Assembly: GCA_943846755.1 (NCBI GenBank)
Contig: OX044365.1
Span: forward strand, 2,294,001 to 2,358,000
DNA from: UBA8752 sp002336475
GTDB lineage: Bacteria > Bacteroidota > Bacteroidia > Flavobacteriales_D > Sanyastnellaceae
Length of the DNA: 64,000 bases
Reading direction: 5' to 3'
Within the stretch, counting starts at the first letter, position 1. Every line of letters begins with the position of its first letter. The notes below the pieces were generated by a model, which saw only the letters and a program-made list of their open reading frames with translations, did no database searches and had not been told where the DNA came from. The translations under genes and the position numbers were made by a program. Below, piece by piece: positions 55,631 to 64,000 of this stretch.

Positions 55631-56436
55631 GGTTGGTCTTCTGTCATGATGTAAAAGATCAAAGCATCGGCCTTTTTAAGCCGCAGGGGCTTGGGCACGG
55701 TGTAGATGTGCTGGATGGTTTTGCGCGGATGGTTTTCCTTGAATTGCGCGAGGGATCTTTCGAAAACGGTGCTTCCACCGAGAAAAGGAAAAGCCACCTT
55801 GTAGATATTCTCACCCACTTCTTCAGCGGTTACTGGCGCGCTGCGCAGTTGGAAATCTGTGGTGTTGTGCTGGAATATGGCGGTGCTGGTGGCAATGACC
55901 AATACTGTGGATACCACCGCAGCAGTGGTGACCTGGCGGCGTGGCCAGGCTTCGCCGGCTTCCCCTTGGTCCGTCTCATTGAGGTGGGTAAACACCAAGT
56001 AAGAGGCCAATGAGATAAACCAAAACAAGGTGTGCTCAAGCAGTTCAAACCGGTCGCCAAACCAATGGTCCCCGAGAGAAAAGAAGGTGAAGGTGGCCAG
56101 GGTCAAGAGGGTGCCAATGAAGCACCACCTTCGCGCGGTTTCGCGGCTTTTCTGTATTTCAAAAATCAGCGCTCCAGCAAAAAACACAAACGCAAAAGCC
56201 TCCAAAGCACCGGCTACAGCGAGGGCTGCATTGGCGATGTGGGGTGAGTCGAGCCCAGTGGATGCGAAGTATTTCTGGAATTGGGCAAACCGGTCGCGGC
56301 CCACCCATAGGAAGTGCGCGCCTCCGATCACCTTGTCGAGAAGGTTGAAGAGCCAGAAAATCGACCAAAACATCAAAATGGCGTAGCGCACGAGCTGATG
56401 TGGAATGACCGAGTTGGAGGAGTGTGGTGTGTCCAT
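55627..56436 (-). CDS. Polytopic membrane protein, first of a tandem duplicate pair
   Basis: A 269-residue protein from ATG 56436 (MDTPHSSNSVIPHQLVRYAI). Five to six helices, with DKVIGGAHFLWVGRDRFAQFQKYF and HWFGDRFELLEHTLFWFISLAS shared with its neighbour. The C-terminal region after residue about 175 should be outside the membrane and also aligns with the neighbour (VGENIYKVAFPFLGG against VVEGIYKFDFPFLAD). The pair overlaps by four bases and is probably translated together, possibly as a heterodimer. Function unknown. Confidence 0.75.
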   Translation of the reverse strand: MDTPHSSNSVIPHQLVRYAILMFWSIFWLFNLLDKVIGGAHFLWVGRDRFAQFQKYFASTGLDSPHIANAALAVAGALEAFAFVFFAGALIFEIQKSRETARRWCFIGTLLTLATFTFFSLGDHWFGDRFELLEHTLFWFISLASYLVFTHLNETDQGEAGEAWPRRQVTTAAVVSTVLVIATSTAIFQHNTTDFQLRSAPVTAEEVGENIYKVAFPFLGGSTVFERSLAQFKENHPRKTIQHIYTVPKPLRLKKADALIFYIMTEDQP

Positions 56437-56588
56437 GTTTGGTTTTGCTCTCGTCCAAGCTACCTGAGACCGCTCAGGCTTTGCGGCTTCGGTTGGCACC
56501 TTTCCAACAGACCGACCATGAGAATTGGGGCCTCGTCGCTTTCTAAAGCCCCTCTGAATGGAGTGAAGATTGAAGGCGACCTTGGGGC

Positions 56589-57320
56589 ATGGAACAGCGT
56601 GGGGACAAGCCAGTATTGGTGGTGCTATCCGGAGCGGGAGTCAGCCGGGAAAGCGGGCTCAAGACATTTCGAGACAGCGGTGGCCTATGGGAGGGTTACA
56701 ATGTGATGGAAGTCGCAACGCCAGAGGCTTGGTCTGCGAACCCGGCTTTGGTCCTCGATTTCTACAACAAGCGAAGGGCCCAACTCGCTGCTGTGGAACC
56801 CAATGCCGCCCACTTGGCCTTGGTTGGCCTGGAGGAGTTTTTCGATGTGCGCATCGTGACCCAAAATGTGGACGACCTCCATGAGCGGGCGGGCAGTACG
56901 CAGGTCTTGCACTTGCACGGAGAGCTGCGCAAGGTGCGGCCTGAGGACCATCCCGGTGTGGATGCGGCGGGATTGGAACAGGTGGGCAGTGCAGCGGTCC
57001 CTGGGCCGGATATCGCCTTGGGTGATGTCGATGGCAGAGGGGTGCAGTGGCGCCCCCATGTGGTGTGGTTTGGGGAGGCCGTTCCGATGATGGAACGCGC
57101 CGCTGAGACTGTGGCTCAGGCCGAAGTTTTGCTCGTGGTAGGGACTTCCATGCAGGTCTATCCAGCGGCGGGCCTTGTTCACTATGCGCCACCGGATTGT
57201 CGGGTCGCCATGGTCAATCCAGATCCTGAGGCCATCCAGGGTTTTGAAGACAGGATTCATGACTTCATTGTGGCTCCGGCTACCGTGGGAGTGGCGCAGT
57301 GGGTCCGGTCCATGGTCTGA
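56589..57320 (+). CDS. cobB: NAD-dependent protein deacylase, class III sirtuin
   Basis: A 243-residue Sir2 enzyme. NAD-binding motifs GAGVSRESGLKTFRD (15-29) and TQNVDDLHERAGS (91-103), catalytic His110 in HLHGEL, VVWFGE and GTSMQVYPAAGL. Tyr59 and Arg62 in FYNKRR match the YxxR pair that binds succinyl/malonyl groups in SIRT5-type enzymes, so removal of acidic acyl groups from lysine is likely. The four zinc cysteines of many sirtuins are absent, which is common in this class in Bacteroidota. Confidence 0.93.
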   Translation: MEQRGDKPVLVVLSGAGVSRESGLKTFRDSGGLWEGYNVMEVATPEAWSANPALVLDFYNKRRAQLAAVEPNAAHLALVGLEEFFDVRIVTQNVDDLHERAGSTQVLHLHGELRKVRPEDHPGVDAAGLEQVGSAAVPGPDIALGDVDGRGVQWRPHVVWFGEAVPMMERAAETVAQAEVLLVVGTSMQVYPAAGLVHYAPPDCRVAMVNPDPEAIQGFEDRIHDFIVAPATVGVAQWVRSMV

Positions 57321-57398
57321 GGGCTGTTGAATGCCATGTTTCTGCGGTGATTTGTGCCTTTAGTTTGTTGAAATAGTGGCCGTTGGTTTGTTCTCCGA

Positions 57399-57406
57399 TA
57401 ATTTTG
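57399..57406 (+). promoter_or_regulatory. Candidate -7 box of the PKD/CHU_C gene
   Basis: TAATTTTG, an exact TAnnTTTG match, ends seven bases before the ATG at 57414. If used, the transcript would begin at or just before the start codon and be leaderless. No TTG lies at the -33 distance. Confidence 0.35.
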
Positions 57407-57413
57407 TGGGCCC

Positions 57414-60400
57414 ATGTCCTTGTTCATGCCCCGAATTGTTGCTGTTTGCTTGACCACGATGTGGTGGGGGATGGTGCTGCAGGTTCAAGGACAATCGCCC
57501 TGCGGTGCTGTGGCCGATTTCACGGTGTTGGAGGCGGGCCAATGTGCTGATCTTCCTGTTTCTTTTGATGTGACAGCTCCCGATGCAGGCCTGACCTACA
57601 CGTGGGACTTCGGAGACGGTGTCACCTCATCAGAATTTCAGCCAGAGCATGTGTTTCAAGGAGCTGTAGGCGTGGGTTTTATCGATTTTACGGTGACTTT
57701 GACGGTCCAGGGCGGAGCGGGAGGTCCCGGTGGGGCTGCGGGGTGCACATCTGCCCAGACAGTGACGGTGCTGGCGCTGCCCGATCCCGGCCTACCAGAC
57801 CTGTCGGCGATTTGCCTGGGCCAAGACGGATTTCCTGCTTTTGCTCTTCCAGCCACCACTTTTTCAGGTGCTGGTGTTGACGCTTGGCAGGTGGATTGGG
57901 GCAATGGGAGCGACACCTTGGTCAATGCCTTCAATCCCGTTTTGGATACGGTGGGGACCACGTATCCCGCTTTAGGGTTGTACGGCATCACCATCGTTGC
58001 CAGCGGAAGCAATGGGTGCGTTTCCGTTGCGACAGACAGCCTCTTCGTAGGGACCAACCCCACCATAGGTTCTGCTTTGCCAGGGAACAGTGTAACCGTA
58101 TGCAGCCCTTATGCATTGACCTTTCCCATTCTAGAAACAGACAACAACTTGCCTGGTACGGTGTATTCGGTCTCCTTTGGGGATGGCAATACCGCGTCTT
58201 TTAGCCACCCGCCCCCCAACGAGGTCAGCCATACCTATGGGTCCAGCAGTTGCTTCTCCAATACGCCTGGCGGCGAGGCCAATGCCTTTGCGGTCACGCT
58301 CAGTGCCAACAACCTCTGTGGCAATGCCACCAACATTGTGGAGCCCATCCGCATTCACCAAAGCCCTGCGCCGGACATGTTTGGCATCGGAAGTGTCTGT
58401 GCCGGACCGACCTTTCTGTATGAGGCCCTCGGCAGCGGCTTGATCGCCACCCCCACCTACTGTGTGCCTGCCTATGGTGAATGGAACATTGTCCCCGAGC
58501 AAGGACAGGACCTGCCGGCGCCTTCCAGCAGCACGGACTTTCAGATTGCCCCGGTATTCCCCGAGGTGGGAGAGTATACCGTGTATTTCACCGAGTCCCA
58601 TCCCAATTGTCAGGACTCCACAGGCGCTATTCCGGTCTGCGTTTACCCAGACCCTGCTGAGGCCATTGGCACGTTGGCTCCCTTGTCCGGTTGCACCCCG
58701 CTTACCATCGCGTGGGAAAACTTGACGCCCGAGCCAGAACTCTGCGGCGAGTGGGATGTGCGGTGGTTCGTTTCAGGCACCAGCGGTGGATTCGACCCAG
58801 ACTGGGAGTCTGCAGGGGACGGGGTGACCTTTCTCAATGATGGCATTTATACGGTGACCTTGGAGATTGGACTGCCGGGTCCAGCCCGGTATGATTGCGT
58901 GACGGCCTCCGAGACATGGACGATCACGGTGACCGAACCTCCTGTGGTGAATTTCTCCCAGTCCGGCAATGTGTGTGCAGGTGATGGTGTCCAATTTCAG
59001 TGGAACGATTACCTCGAAGGCATTGGAGGGATCCTCGATTTCGGTTGGTCCGTGGAGGGGGAAGAGGTGAGCAGCAGTACCAACGCCCTCTATCATGTAT
59101 TCGATACGGCGGGCACCTACGAGGTCTCTGTGCTCTTGGAAAACTATTGTGGCACGGACACGGATACGGAGATGGTGGAAGTGCTGCCCTTGCCCGCACT
59201 GGATTTTGTAGCGCCGGCACAGGTATGTCAGGGAGATACCGTCACGGTAGAAGCCACAGGAGCGCTGAATTACGTCTGGACGGAGGCGGGGGCGATCGTG
59301 AGCGAGCAGCTTTACTGGGATACGGTGGGGGTGGTGACCGAGTTTGATGTAAGCATCGAAGTCACGGGCACCGATGTTTTTGGATGTGTGAATGCCGCTA
59401 CTTTGGACATTGAAGTCACCGATTCACCCGACCCAGAAGTGGTGGGGCCCGGATCAGCTTGTGTAGGGGACGCCCTCACTTTTACGGCCACAGAGCCGGA
59501 GGGGGCCGATCTCGAATGGCAGACTTTGCCTGGCGGAGATGGGGATGTGCCGCTCGTGTTGGAGGCGGTGGAAGGTGTGTTTCCCGTTTCGGTGCTCGCG
59601 ACCAATGCCGCCGGTTGCACCCGCAGTTACACGTGGGTAACCGATGTGTTTGAGTTGCCTGAATTGGATCTGACCGCACCCAGTCCACCGTATTGCAACC
59701 AGACTTTCGAAGAGGTATTGCCTTCTGCTTTCCCTCCGGGAGGAACGTGGGCAGGGGCAGGCATCACCAACCCCGTGGGGGGATTCGATCCCGGTGCCGT
59801 AGGGGAGGGTTTTCACACCGTCTTGTACACCTATACCGATGTCAACGGGTGCACTTCTGTGGATTCGATGGGGGTGACCGTGGTAGAGCCCGATACGGCC
59901 GATGCAGGCTATGACCAGTTGCTGTGTGCCGATGCGGGTCAAGTGCAGTTGGAGCTGTTCTATCCTCCCGGGGGCTCCTGGACCGGGCCGGCCTTGGCGG
60001 ATGACATCGGGGGCGTGGTGGATGTGGCCAGTTTGAATGCGGGAGACCATGCCTGGGTCTATCACTACGGTGTCAACAGCTGTGAAACCGACGATGAGGT
60101 GGCCTGGACGGTGTTGCCCCTGCCTGAACCGCAGATCATGGAATCTGTGGCAGGAGCGACCGCTGACCTTTGCTTGTCTGACAGCTTGTTTTTGCACGCG
60201 TACGATGATGTTGGTGCAGACCCTTTGTTTTTCACCTGGTCGGGCGTCGAAGTATTGAACCCGCTGTCCGGGGCAGACTCGGCGTTGTTTGCGGCGGACG
60301 CGGGCACAGGATCCTTTGTGGTTACCGTTGAGGTGCTGGATGGCAATTTTTGTGCGGGGTCGGCGAACTACACGGTAGAAGTGCGGCCCCTTCCATGGGC

Positions 60401-62975
60401 GCAGTTTGCGCTCCCTTCTGTCATCTGCGACAACGACAACGCACCTTGGTCCAACATCAGCAGTGATGGGGTCTTTTTTGATTGGCAGTTTGGAAATGGA
60501 GCCGGTGAAGTGGGGTTTGAGCCCAATTACACCTATCCAGATACGGGGTTGTATGCGGTTTCATTGGAGGTAGCCAGTGCCTATGGATGCGAAAGTGTAT
60601 ACAGCCAGGATGTGGAGGTAGTGGGGCCTCCCATTGCAGACTTCGCTCTGGATACAGACGAGGGATGCACTCCGCTTCCGGTGCAAGTCACGGACTTGTC
60701 TTACGCCCCTTATGGTACAGCTCAATGGACCCTTCAGGATTCGGTATGGTCTGACCCTCTGCCGCCATTTGTGGTGTTTGTGCAGGACGACACGACCTAC
60801 CAAGAGACCATGTCCCTTGAGGTCACCAACCTCTGCGGCACGGCTATCCTGCAGGATACTTTGATGGTGTTGACCGAGCCCTTGATGCGGTTTGCCTTGC
60901 TCGAGGACACCGCTTGCGCGCCCTTTCAGCCTACGGTGGTCAACAACAGTCTGGGGGCGCCCGATGTGACCCAGTGGGATTGGGCTGTGGGGCCGCTTCA
61001 AGACGGCGAAGACCCCGTGCCGCCATTTTATGATCCAACCGGTCCGGTGACGACCTACCCCATCACATTGAGCGGTACCAACCAGTGTGGCACCCACGAT
61101 ACTACGGTCAGCTTGACCATTTTGCCCAACAGCATTACGGCATTTTTTACGCTCAGTCAGAGTGCGGGATGTCCACCCTTGACGCTGACGGCGGTGGATG
61201 AGAGTGTAGGGGCGACCCAAAGTGTCTTTGACTTTGGCGGATTTGGGTTCTCCAATGACCCTGTGGCCTCTTTGACCATGCCCGACCCGGGCACCTTTAC
61301 CATCAGGCAGGTGGCGACCAACGGTTGCAGTTTCGATACGCTCGAGCAAGAGGTGGAAGTCTACGCTCCGCCGACCATCAACCTCAGCGGAGTCGATGTT
61401 TTTGCCTGCGAGGATGCCCCCACAACACTGACTGCTCTGACTGAAAACCCTGGATGGGCGGCGTGGTCCTTTTCTGATGGCGGCCTCGGCATTGGTCTGT
61501 CTGTGGAACATACGTTTTACGAGCCGGGGACCTTTACTGCGGTCTTTGAGACCGAGGGTGCATTCAGTGGTTGTGCCAATGTGGACTCTGTGCAAGTGAC
61601 GGTGTTTCCAGCGCCTGATTTGGATTGGTATCCTGAGCCAGCAGCGGGCTGCAGTCCGCTGACGGTGGAGGTGACCAACCAAAGCACCGGCGCCCTGTTT
61701 CATCAGTTTTCCTTTGGAGATGGTTCGCCCCCGGCTTTGGGCTCCACTCCCACGCACACCTTGGTCAATTCTACGGACAGCATCCTTCAGTTTGTCGTGC
61801 ACTATGCCGCCGAGAGCGACCAGTTGTGCGGTGCGCAAGACTCCATTTCTGTCACCGTGCTTCCGACTCCAGATGCGGCGTTTACGTTGTTAGAGGAGGC
61901 ACACTGTGGTGCTCCTGCGGATGTATCGTTGGCCAATGGTTCTCAAGGTGCCATCGTGGGGCAGTGGTACATCGAAGATGACCTTGGCTTGGATGCCGCT
62001 CCCCCTTACTTGGGCATTGTCCCCAATTGGACGTTACAGGAACCGGGTGCCTATGACATCACCTTGGTGGCTTCCAATGACTACGCTTGCAGCGATACAG
62101 CCCAGGGGGTCTTCGACGTATATGTTCCAGCGGAAGCGGCGGTGGTGGCGTTCCCCGATTCGGGCTGTGTGCCCCACGTGGTGAATTTCGAGGACTGGAG
62201 TGTCAATGCGGCCATGACGGTGTTGGTGGTCGATACCTCAGTGTATACCGGTGATATCCCTGAGGAGGGGCTCGTCTTGACTGAACCGGGCGCTTACCCT
62301 GGCATGGTCGTGGCGGTTTCTCCGGATGGCTGTCGGGACACGTTGACCTTGGACCCTTTTGTGGTCCACCCCTTGCCTTCGGCGGACTTCAATGTGGGTG
62401 CGGTGGGGTCCGGCTTGGACAACACGACGTTTTCATTCTCGCCTTATGACACCACGGCGATGTTTTACACGTGGAATTTTGGCGATGGCAATGGGTCTTT
62501 TGACCGGTCACTCTACCACACCTTCCCGGGTTCTGGGGAGTATGTGGTGAGTTTGGAGACGCAGACCCAATTCGGATGTACCGATTTGGAGGTAGAGCGG
62601 ATCACCATTGAGGATGACATCCAAGTCTGGGTACCTACCGCTTTTACGCCAGCTACCAATGGTGTGTTTGATGGGATCAACGATGCTTTCGTTCCTGTGA
62701 TACGCGGTTGGTCCTTGATTCGGAAGTACGAGTTCTGGGTGTTTGACCGCTGGGGCAATCAGGTGTTTTACTCTCAAGATCCTGATGAGCCTTGGATTGC
62801 GGACCACCGGGGACCAGGCGAAACCGTCCAAGGCGACCGCTTTCTTGGCGATGGGGTGTACAATTGGCTGTTGCGCCTGACGCTTGTGGGTGACACTCCT
62901 GATATGGAATGGCCCAAGTCCTTCCAATGCGATGGACCCCGTCAATTTTGCGGAACGGTCAACGTGCTCCGTTGA
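57414..62975 (+). CDS. Large PKD-repeat surface protein with T9SS type B sorting domain
   Basis: An 1,853-residue secreted protein. The start has a signal peptide (IVAVCLTTMWWGMVLQVQGQ). PKD-type motifs (for example YTWDFGDGVTSSEFQPEHVF, FDWQFGNGAGEVGFEPNYTYPD, YTWNFGDGNGSFDRSLYHTFPGSGEYVVSL) recur, and the later two-thirds has units that open with a G/A-C-xPL pattern (SGCTPLTIAW, EGCTPLPVQV, AGCPPLTLTA, AGCSPLTVEV). The last 95 residues (VPTAFTPATNGVFDGINDAF, IRKYEFWVFDRWGNQVFYSQ, DGVYNWLLRL) are the gliding-motility-associated CHU_C domain that directs export by the type IX system. Likely an adhesin or structural surface protein. Confidence 0.93.
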   Translation: MSLFMPRIVAVCLTTMWWGMVLQVQGQSPCGAVADFTVLEAGQCADLPVSFDVTAPDAGLTYTWDFGDGVTSSEFQPEHVFQGAVGVGFIDFTVTLTVQGGAGGPGGAAGCTSAQTVTVLALPDPGLPDLSAICLGQDGFPAFALPATTFSGAGVDAWQVDWGNGSDTLVNAFNPVLDTVGTTYPALGLYGITIVASGSNGCVSVATDSLFVGTNPTIGSALPGNSVTVCSPYALTFPILETDNNLPGTVYSVSFGDGNTASFSHPPPNEVSHTYGSSSCFSNTPGGEANAFAVTLSANNLCGNATNIVEPIRIHQSPAPDMFGIGSVCAGPTFLYEALGSGLIATPTYCVPAYGEWNIVPEQGQDLPAPSSSTDFQIAPVFPEVGEYTVYFTESHPNCQDSTGAIPVCVYPDPAEAIGTLAPLSGCTPLTIAWENLTPEPELCGEWDVRWFVSGTSGGFDPDWESAGDGVTFLNDGIYTVTLEIGLPGPARYDCVTASETWTITVTEPPVVNFSQSGNVCAGDGVQFQWNDYLEGIGGILDFGWSVEGEEVSSSTNALYHVFDTAGTYEVSVLLENYCGTDTDTEMVEVLPLPALDFVAPAQVCQGDTVTVEATGALNYVWTEAGAIVSEQLYWDTVGVVTEFDVSIEVTGTDVFGCVNAATLDIEVTDSPDPEVVGPGSACVGDALTFTATEPEGADLEWQTLPGGDGDVPLVLEAVEGVFPVSVLATNAAGCTRSYTWVTDVFELPELDLTAPSPPYCNQTFEEVLPSAFPPGGTWAGAGITNPVGGFDPGAVGEGFHTVLYTYTDVNGCTSVDSMGVTVVEPDTADAGYDQLLCADAGQVQLELFYPPGGSWTGPALADDIGGVVDVASLNAGDHAWVYHYGVNSCETDDEVAWTVLPLPEPQIMESVAGATADLCLSDSLFLHAYDDVGADPLFFTWSGVEVLNPLSGADSALFAADAGTGSFVVTVEVLDGNFCAGSANYTVEVRPLPWAQFALPSVICDNDNAPWSNISSDGVFFDWQFGNGAGEVGFEPNYTYPDTGLYAVSLEVASAYGCESVYSQDVEVVGPPIADFALDTDEGCTPLPVQVTDLSYAPYGTAQWTLQDSVWSDPLPPFVVFVQDDTTYQETMSLEVTNLCGTAILQDTLMVLTEPLMRFALLEDTACAPFQPTVVNNSLGAPDVTQWDWAVGPLQDGEDPVPPFYDPTGPVTTYPITLSGTNQCGTHDTTVSLTILPNSITAFFTLSQSAGCPPLTLTAVDESVGATQSVFDFGGFGFSNDPVASLTMPDPGTFTIRQVATNGCSFDTLEQEVEVYAPPTINLSGVDVFACEDAPTTLTALTENPGWAAWSFSDGGLGIGLSVEHTFYEPGTFTAVFETEGAFSGCANVDSVQVTVFPAPDLDWYPEPAAGCSPLTVEVTNQSTGALFHQFSFGDGSPPALGSTPTHTLVNSTDSILQFVVHYAAESDQLCGAQDSISVTVLPTPDAAFTLLEEAHCGAPADVSLANGSQGAIVGQWYIEDDLGLDAAPPYLGIVPNWTLQEPGAYDITLVASNDYACSDTAQGVFDVYVPAEAAVVAFPDSGCVPHVVNFEDWSVNAAMTVLVVDTSVYTGDIPEEGLVLTEPGAYPGMVVAVSPDGCRDTLTLDPFVVHPLPSADFNVGAVGSGLDNTTFSFSPYDTTAMFYTWNFGDGNGSFDRSLYHTFPGSGEYVVSLETQTQFGCTDLEVERITIEDDIQVWVPTAFTPATNGVFDGINDAFVPVIRGWSLIRKYEFWVFDRWGNQVFYSQDPDEPWIADHRGPGETVQGDRFLGDGVYNWLLRLTLVGDTPDMEWPKSFQCDGPRQFCGTVNVLR

Positions 62976-63002
62976 TCGCTGGATTCCTTCGTAACCTGCG
63001 GC

Positions 63003-64000
63003 ATGCGCAAATTGGGACTCGGAGCGGGCACAGCACTCGTTGCGGGCAACATGATTGGCTCGGGGATCTTCCTGCTCCCCGCAGGTTTGGCTGTTTACGG
63101 TCGCTGGGGGTTGATCGGCTGGGCCATGGCTTCGGTTGGTGCCATCCTGTTGGCGGCCGTTTTCCGGCAACTCGCGACGGTACAACCGCATGCACCCGGA
63201 GGGCCTTATTCATACGTGCGGCGGGCATTTGGTGACCTGCCGGGTTTTGCGGTAGCCTGGGGCTACTGGGTTTCCATCTGGTGCACGAATGCGGCCATTG
63301 CAGTGGCGGCGGTGGGCTACTTGGCGGTGTTCTTTCCCGCCTTATCAGAAAGTGCCGCCCTCGCAGCGGCTTGCGGGTGTAGGGCTCATTCTCGTTTTCA
63401 CGGCGATTAATGGGGCAGGAGTGCGCCAAGTTTTAGCTGTACAGACCGTCACCACCGTGCTCAAGGTGTTGCCGCTGATGGCCGTCGGGTTGCTCGGGCT
63501 GCCCTTTATTGAAATGTCCAACCTCTGGGCTGACGGGTCTTATGAAGGCAGCGCATTCGGCGCGGTCACGGCTGCGACGACCTTGACGTTGTTTGCCTTC
63601 CTTGGTGTAGAATCCGCGGCCATCTCGAGCGGACGGTTGCGCAATCCCGACCGCAATGTGGGCCGTGCTAGTATGCTGGGAACAATGCTGACGGTGGTGG
63701 TCTACCTCTTAGGTTCTGTTGCGATCATGGGGGCGATTCCCCCTGTTTTGTTGATGGATTCGAGCGCTCCATTTGCAGAGGCTGCTGGTGCATTCTGGGG
63801 AGAGGCGGCCCGCCCGATCATGGCAGGGGCAGCCGTCATGGCGACTCTGGGTGCCTTGAACGGTTGGCTTTTTATTCAAGGTGAATTTCCGATGGCGGCA
63901 GCAGATGATGGCCTGTTCCCTGCGGTCTTTGCCCGCCGCAACCGGGCGGGTATTCCTTGGTTGGGCATCGTGCTTTCTTCTGTGCTTGCATGTGCCGTGC
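63003..64000 (+). pseudogene. APC-family amino acid permease, frameshifted and cut by window end
   Basis: The first 124 residues (MRKLGLGAGTALVAGNMIGSGIFLLPAG ... GPYSYVRRAFGDLPGFAVAWGYW) are a typical APC permease start with GSGIF. At 63375-63377 (GGG) the frame changes by one base. Homology goes on in the new frame (GVGLILVFTAINGAGVRQ ... FLGVESAAI ... MAAADDGLFPAVFARRN) to the window end without a stop. One extra G would explain it. It may be a real lesion or a sequence error; otherwise the protein would be a normal 12-helix transporter. Confidence 0.8.

Overview
The window comes from a member of the Bacteroidota, most likely a GC-rich Flavobacteriales-like gliding or T9SS-bearing bacterium. 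Evidence: a complete porP/sprF-gldK-gldL-gldM-gldN type IX secretion cluster, a gldA-type ABC ATPase, a 1,853-residue surface protein ending in a T9SS type B (CHU_C) sorting domain, Bacteroidota-restricted families (DUF4834, DUF4924, SusC/TonB-style barrels, short CarB), no obvious Shine-Dalgarno sequences, and several TAnnTTTG boxes of the Bacteroidota housekeeping promoter type. No tRNA, rRNA, CRISPR array or intact insertion sequence was seen.

Layout. 1-12 kb, minus strand: an ABC-F ATPase, then (transcribed right to left) topA, a degenerate arginase-fold protein, porP, gldK, gldL, gldM, gldN. 12-19 kb, plus strand: a tightly coupled run miaB, sigma-54 activator, lptE, a TPR-like protein, secG, groES, groEL, closed by a strong terminator. 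19-21 kb, minus strand: a disturbed cell-surface acylation locus (MBOAT O-acyltransferase with a frameshift, followed by a truncated DltD/SGNH-like partner) that runs into the groEL terminator, then gldA. 21.6-27.7 kb: rsgA, cysQ, a TPP-riboswitch-controlled TonB-dependent receptor, a GGGP-synthase-like gene and an alpha/beta hydrolase. 27.8-33.4 kb: carB, DUF4834, YfhO. 33.4-42.7 kb: GNAT-like protein, DCC-family protein, a large outer-membrane barrel, a GH2 beta-galactosidase, and divergently a sodium/solute symporter. 42.7-45 kb: DUF1853, two small proteins and one hypothetical.

45.1-50.2 kb is the most unusual region: an operon of a ThiF/E1-like adenylyltransferase, a GNAT-fold putative N-acyltransferase, a 7TMR-DISM sensor kinase and two output-less response regulators. 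It looks like a small-molecule or acyl-signal sensing module. 50.2-57.3 kb: an M42 peptidase, a large membrane protein with a novel FN3 plus LysM-like architecture, a tandem pair of duplicated membrane proteins, and a class III sirtuin. 57.4-64 kb: the giant PKD/CHU_C T9SS substrate and an APC-family permease that has a frameshift and is cut by the window edge.

Two genes (MBOAT near 20,530 and the APC permease near 63,376) are each broken by a single-base frame change that leaves homology intact on both sides. Each could be a real mutation or a sequence error.
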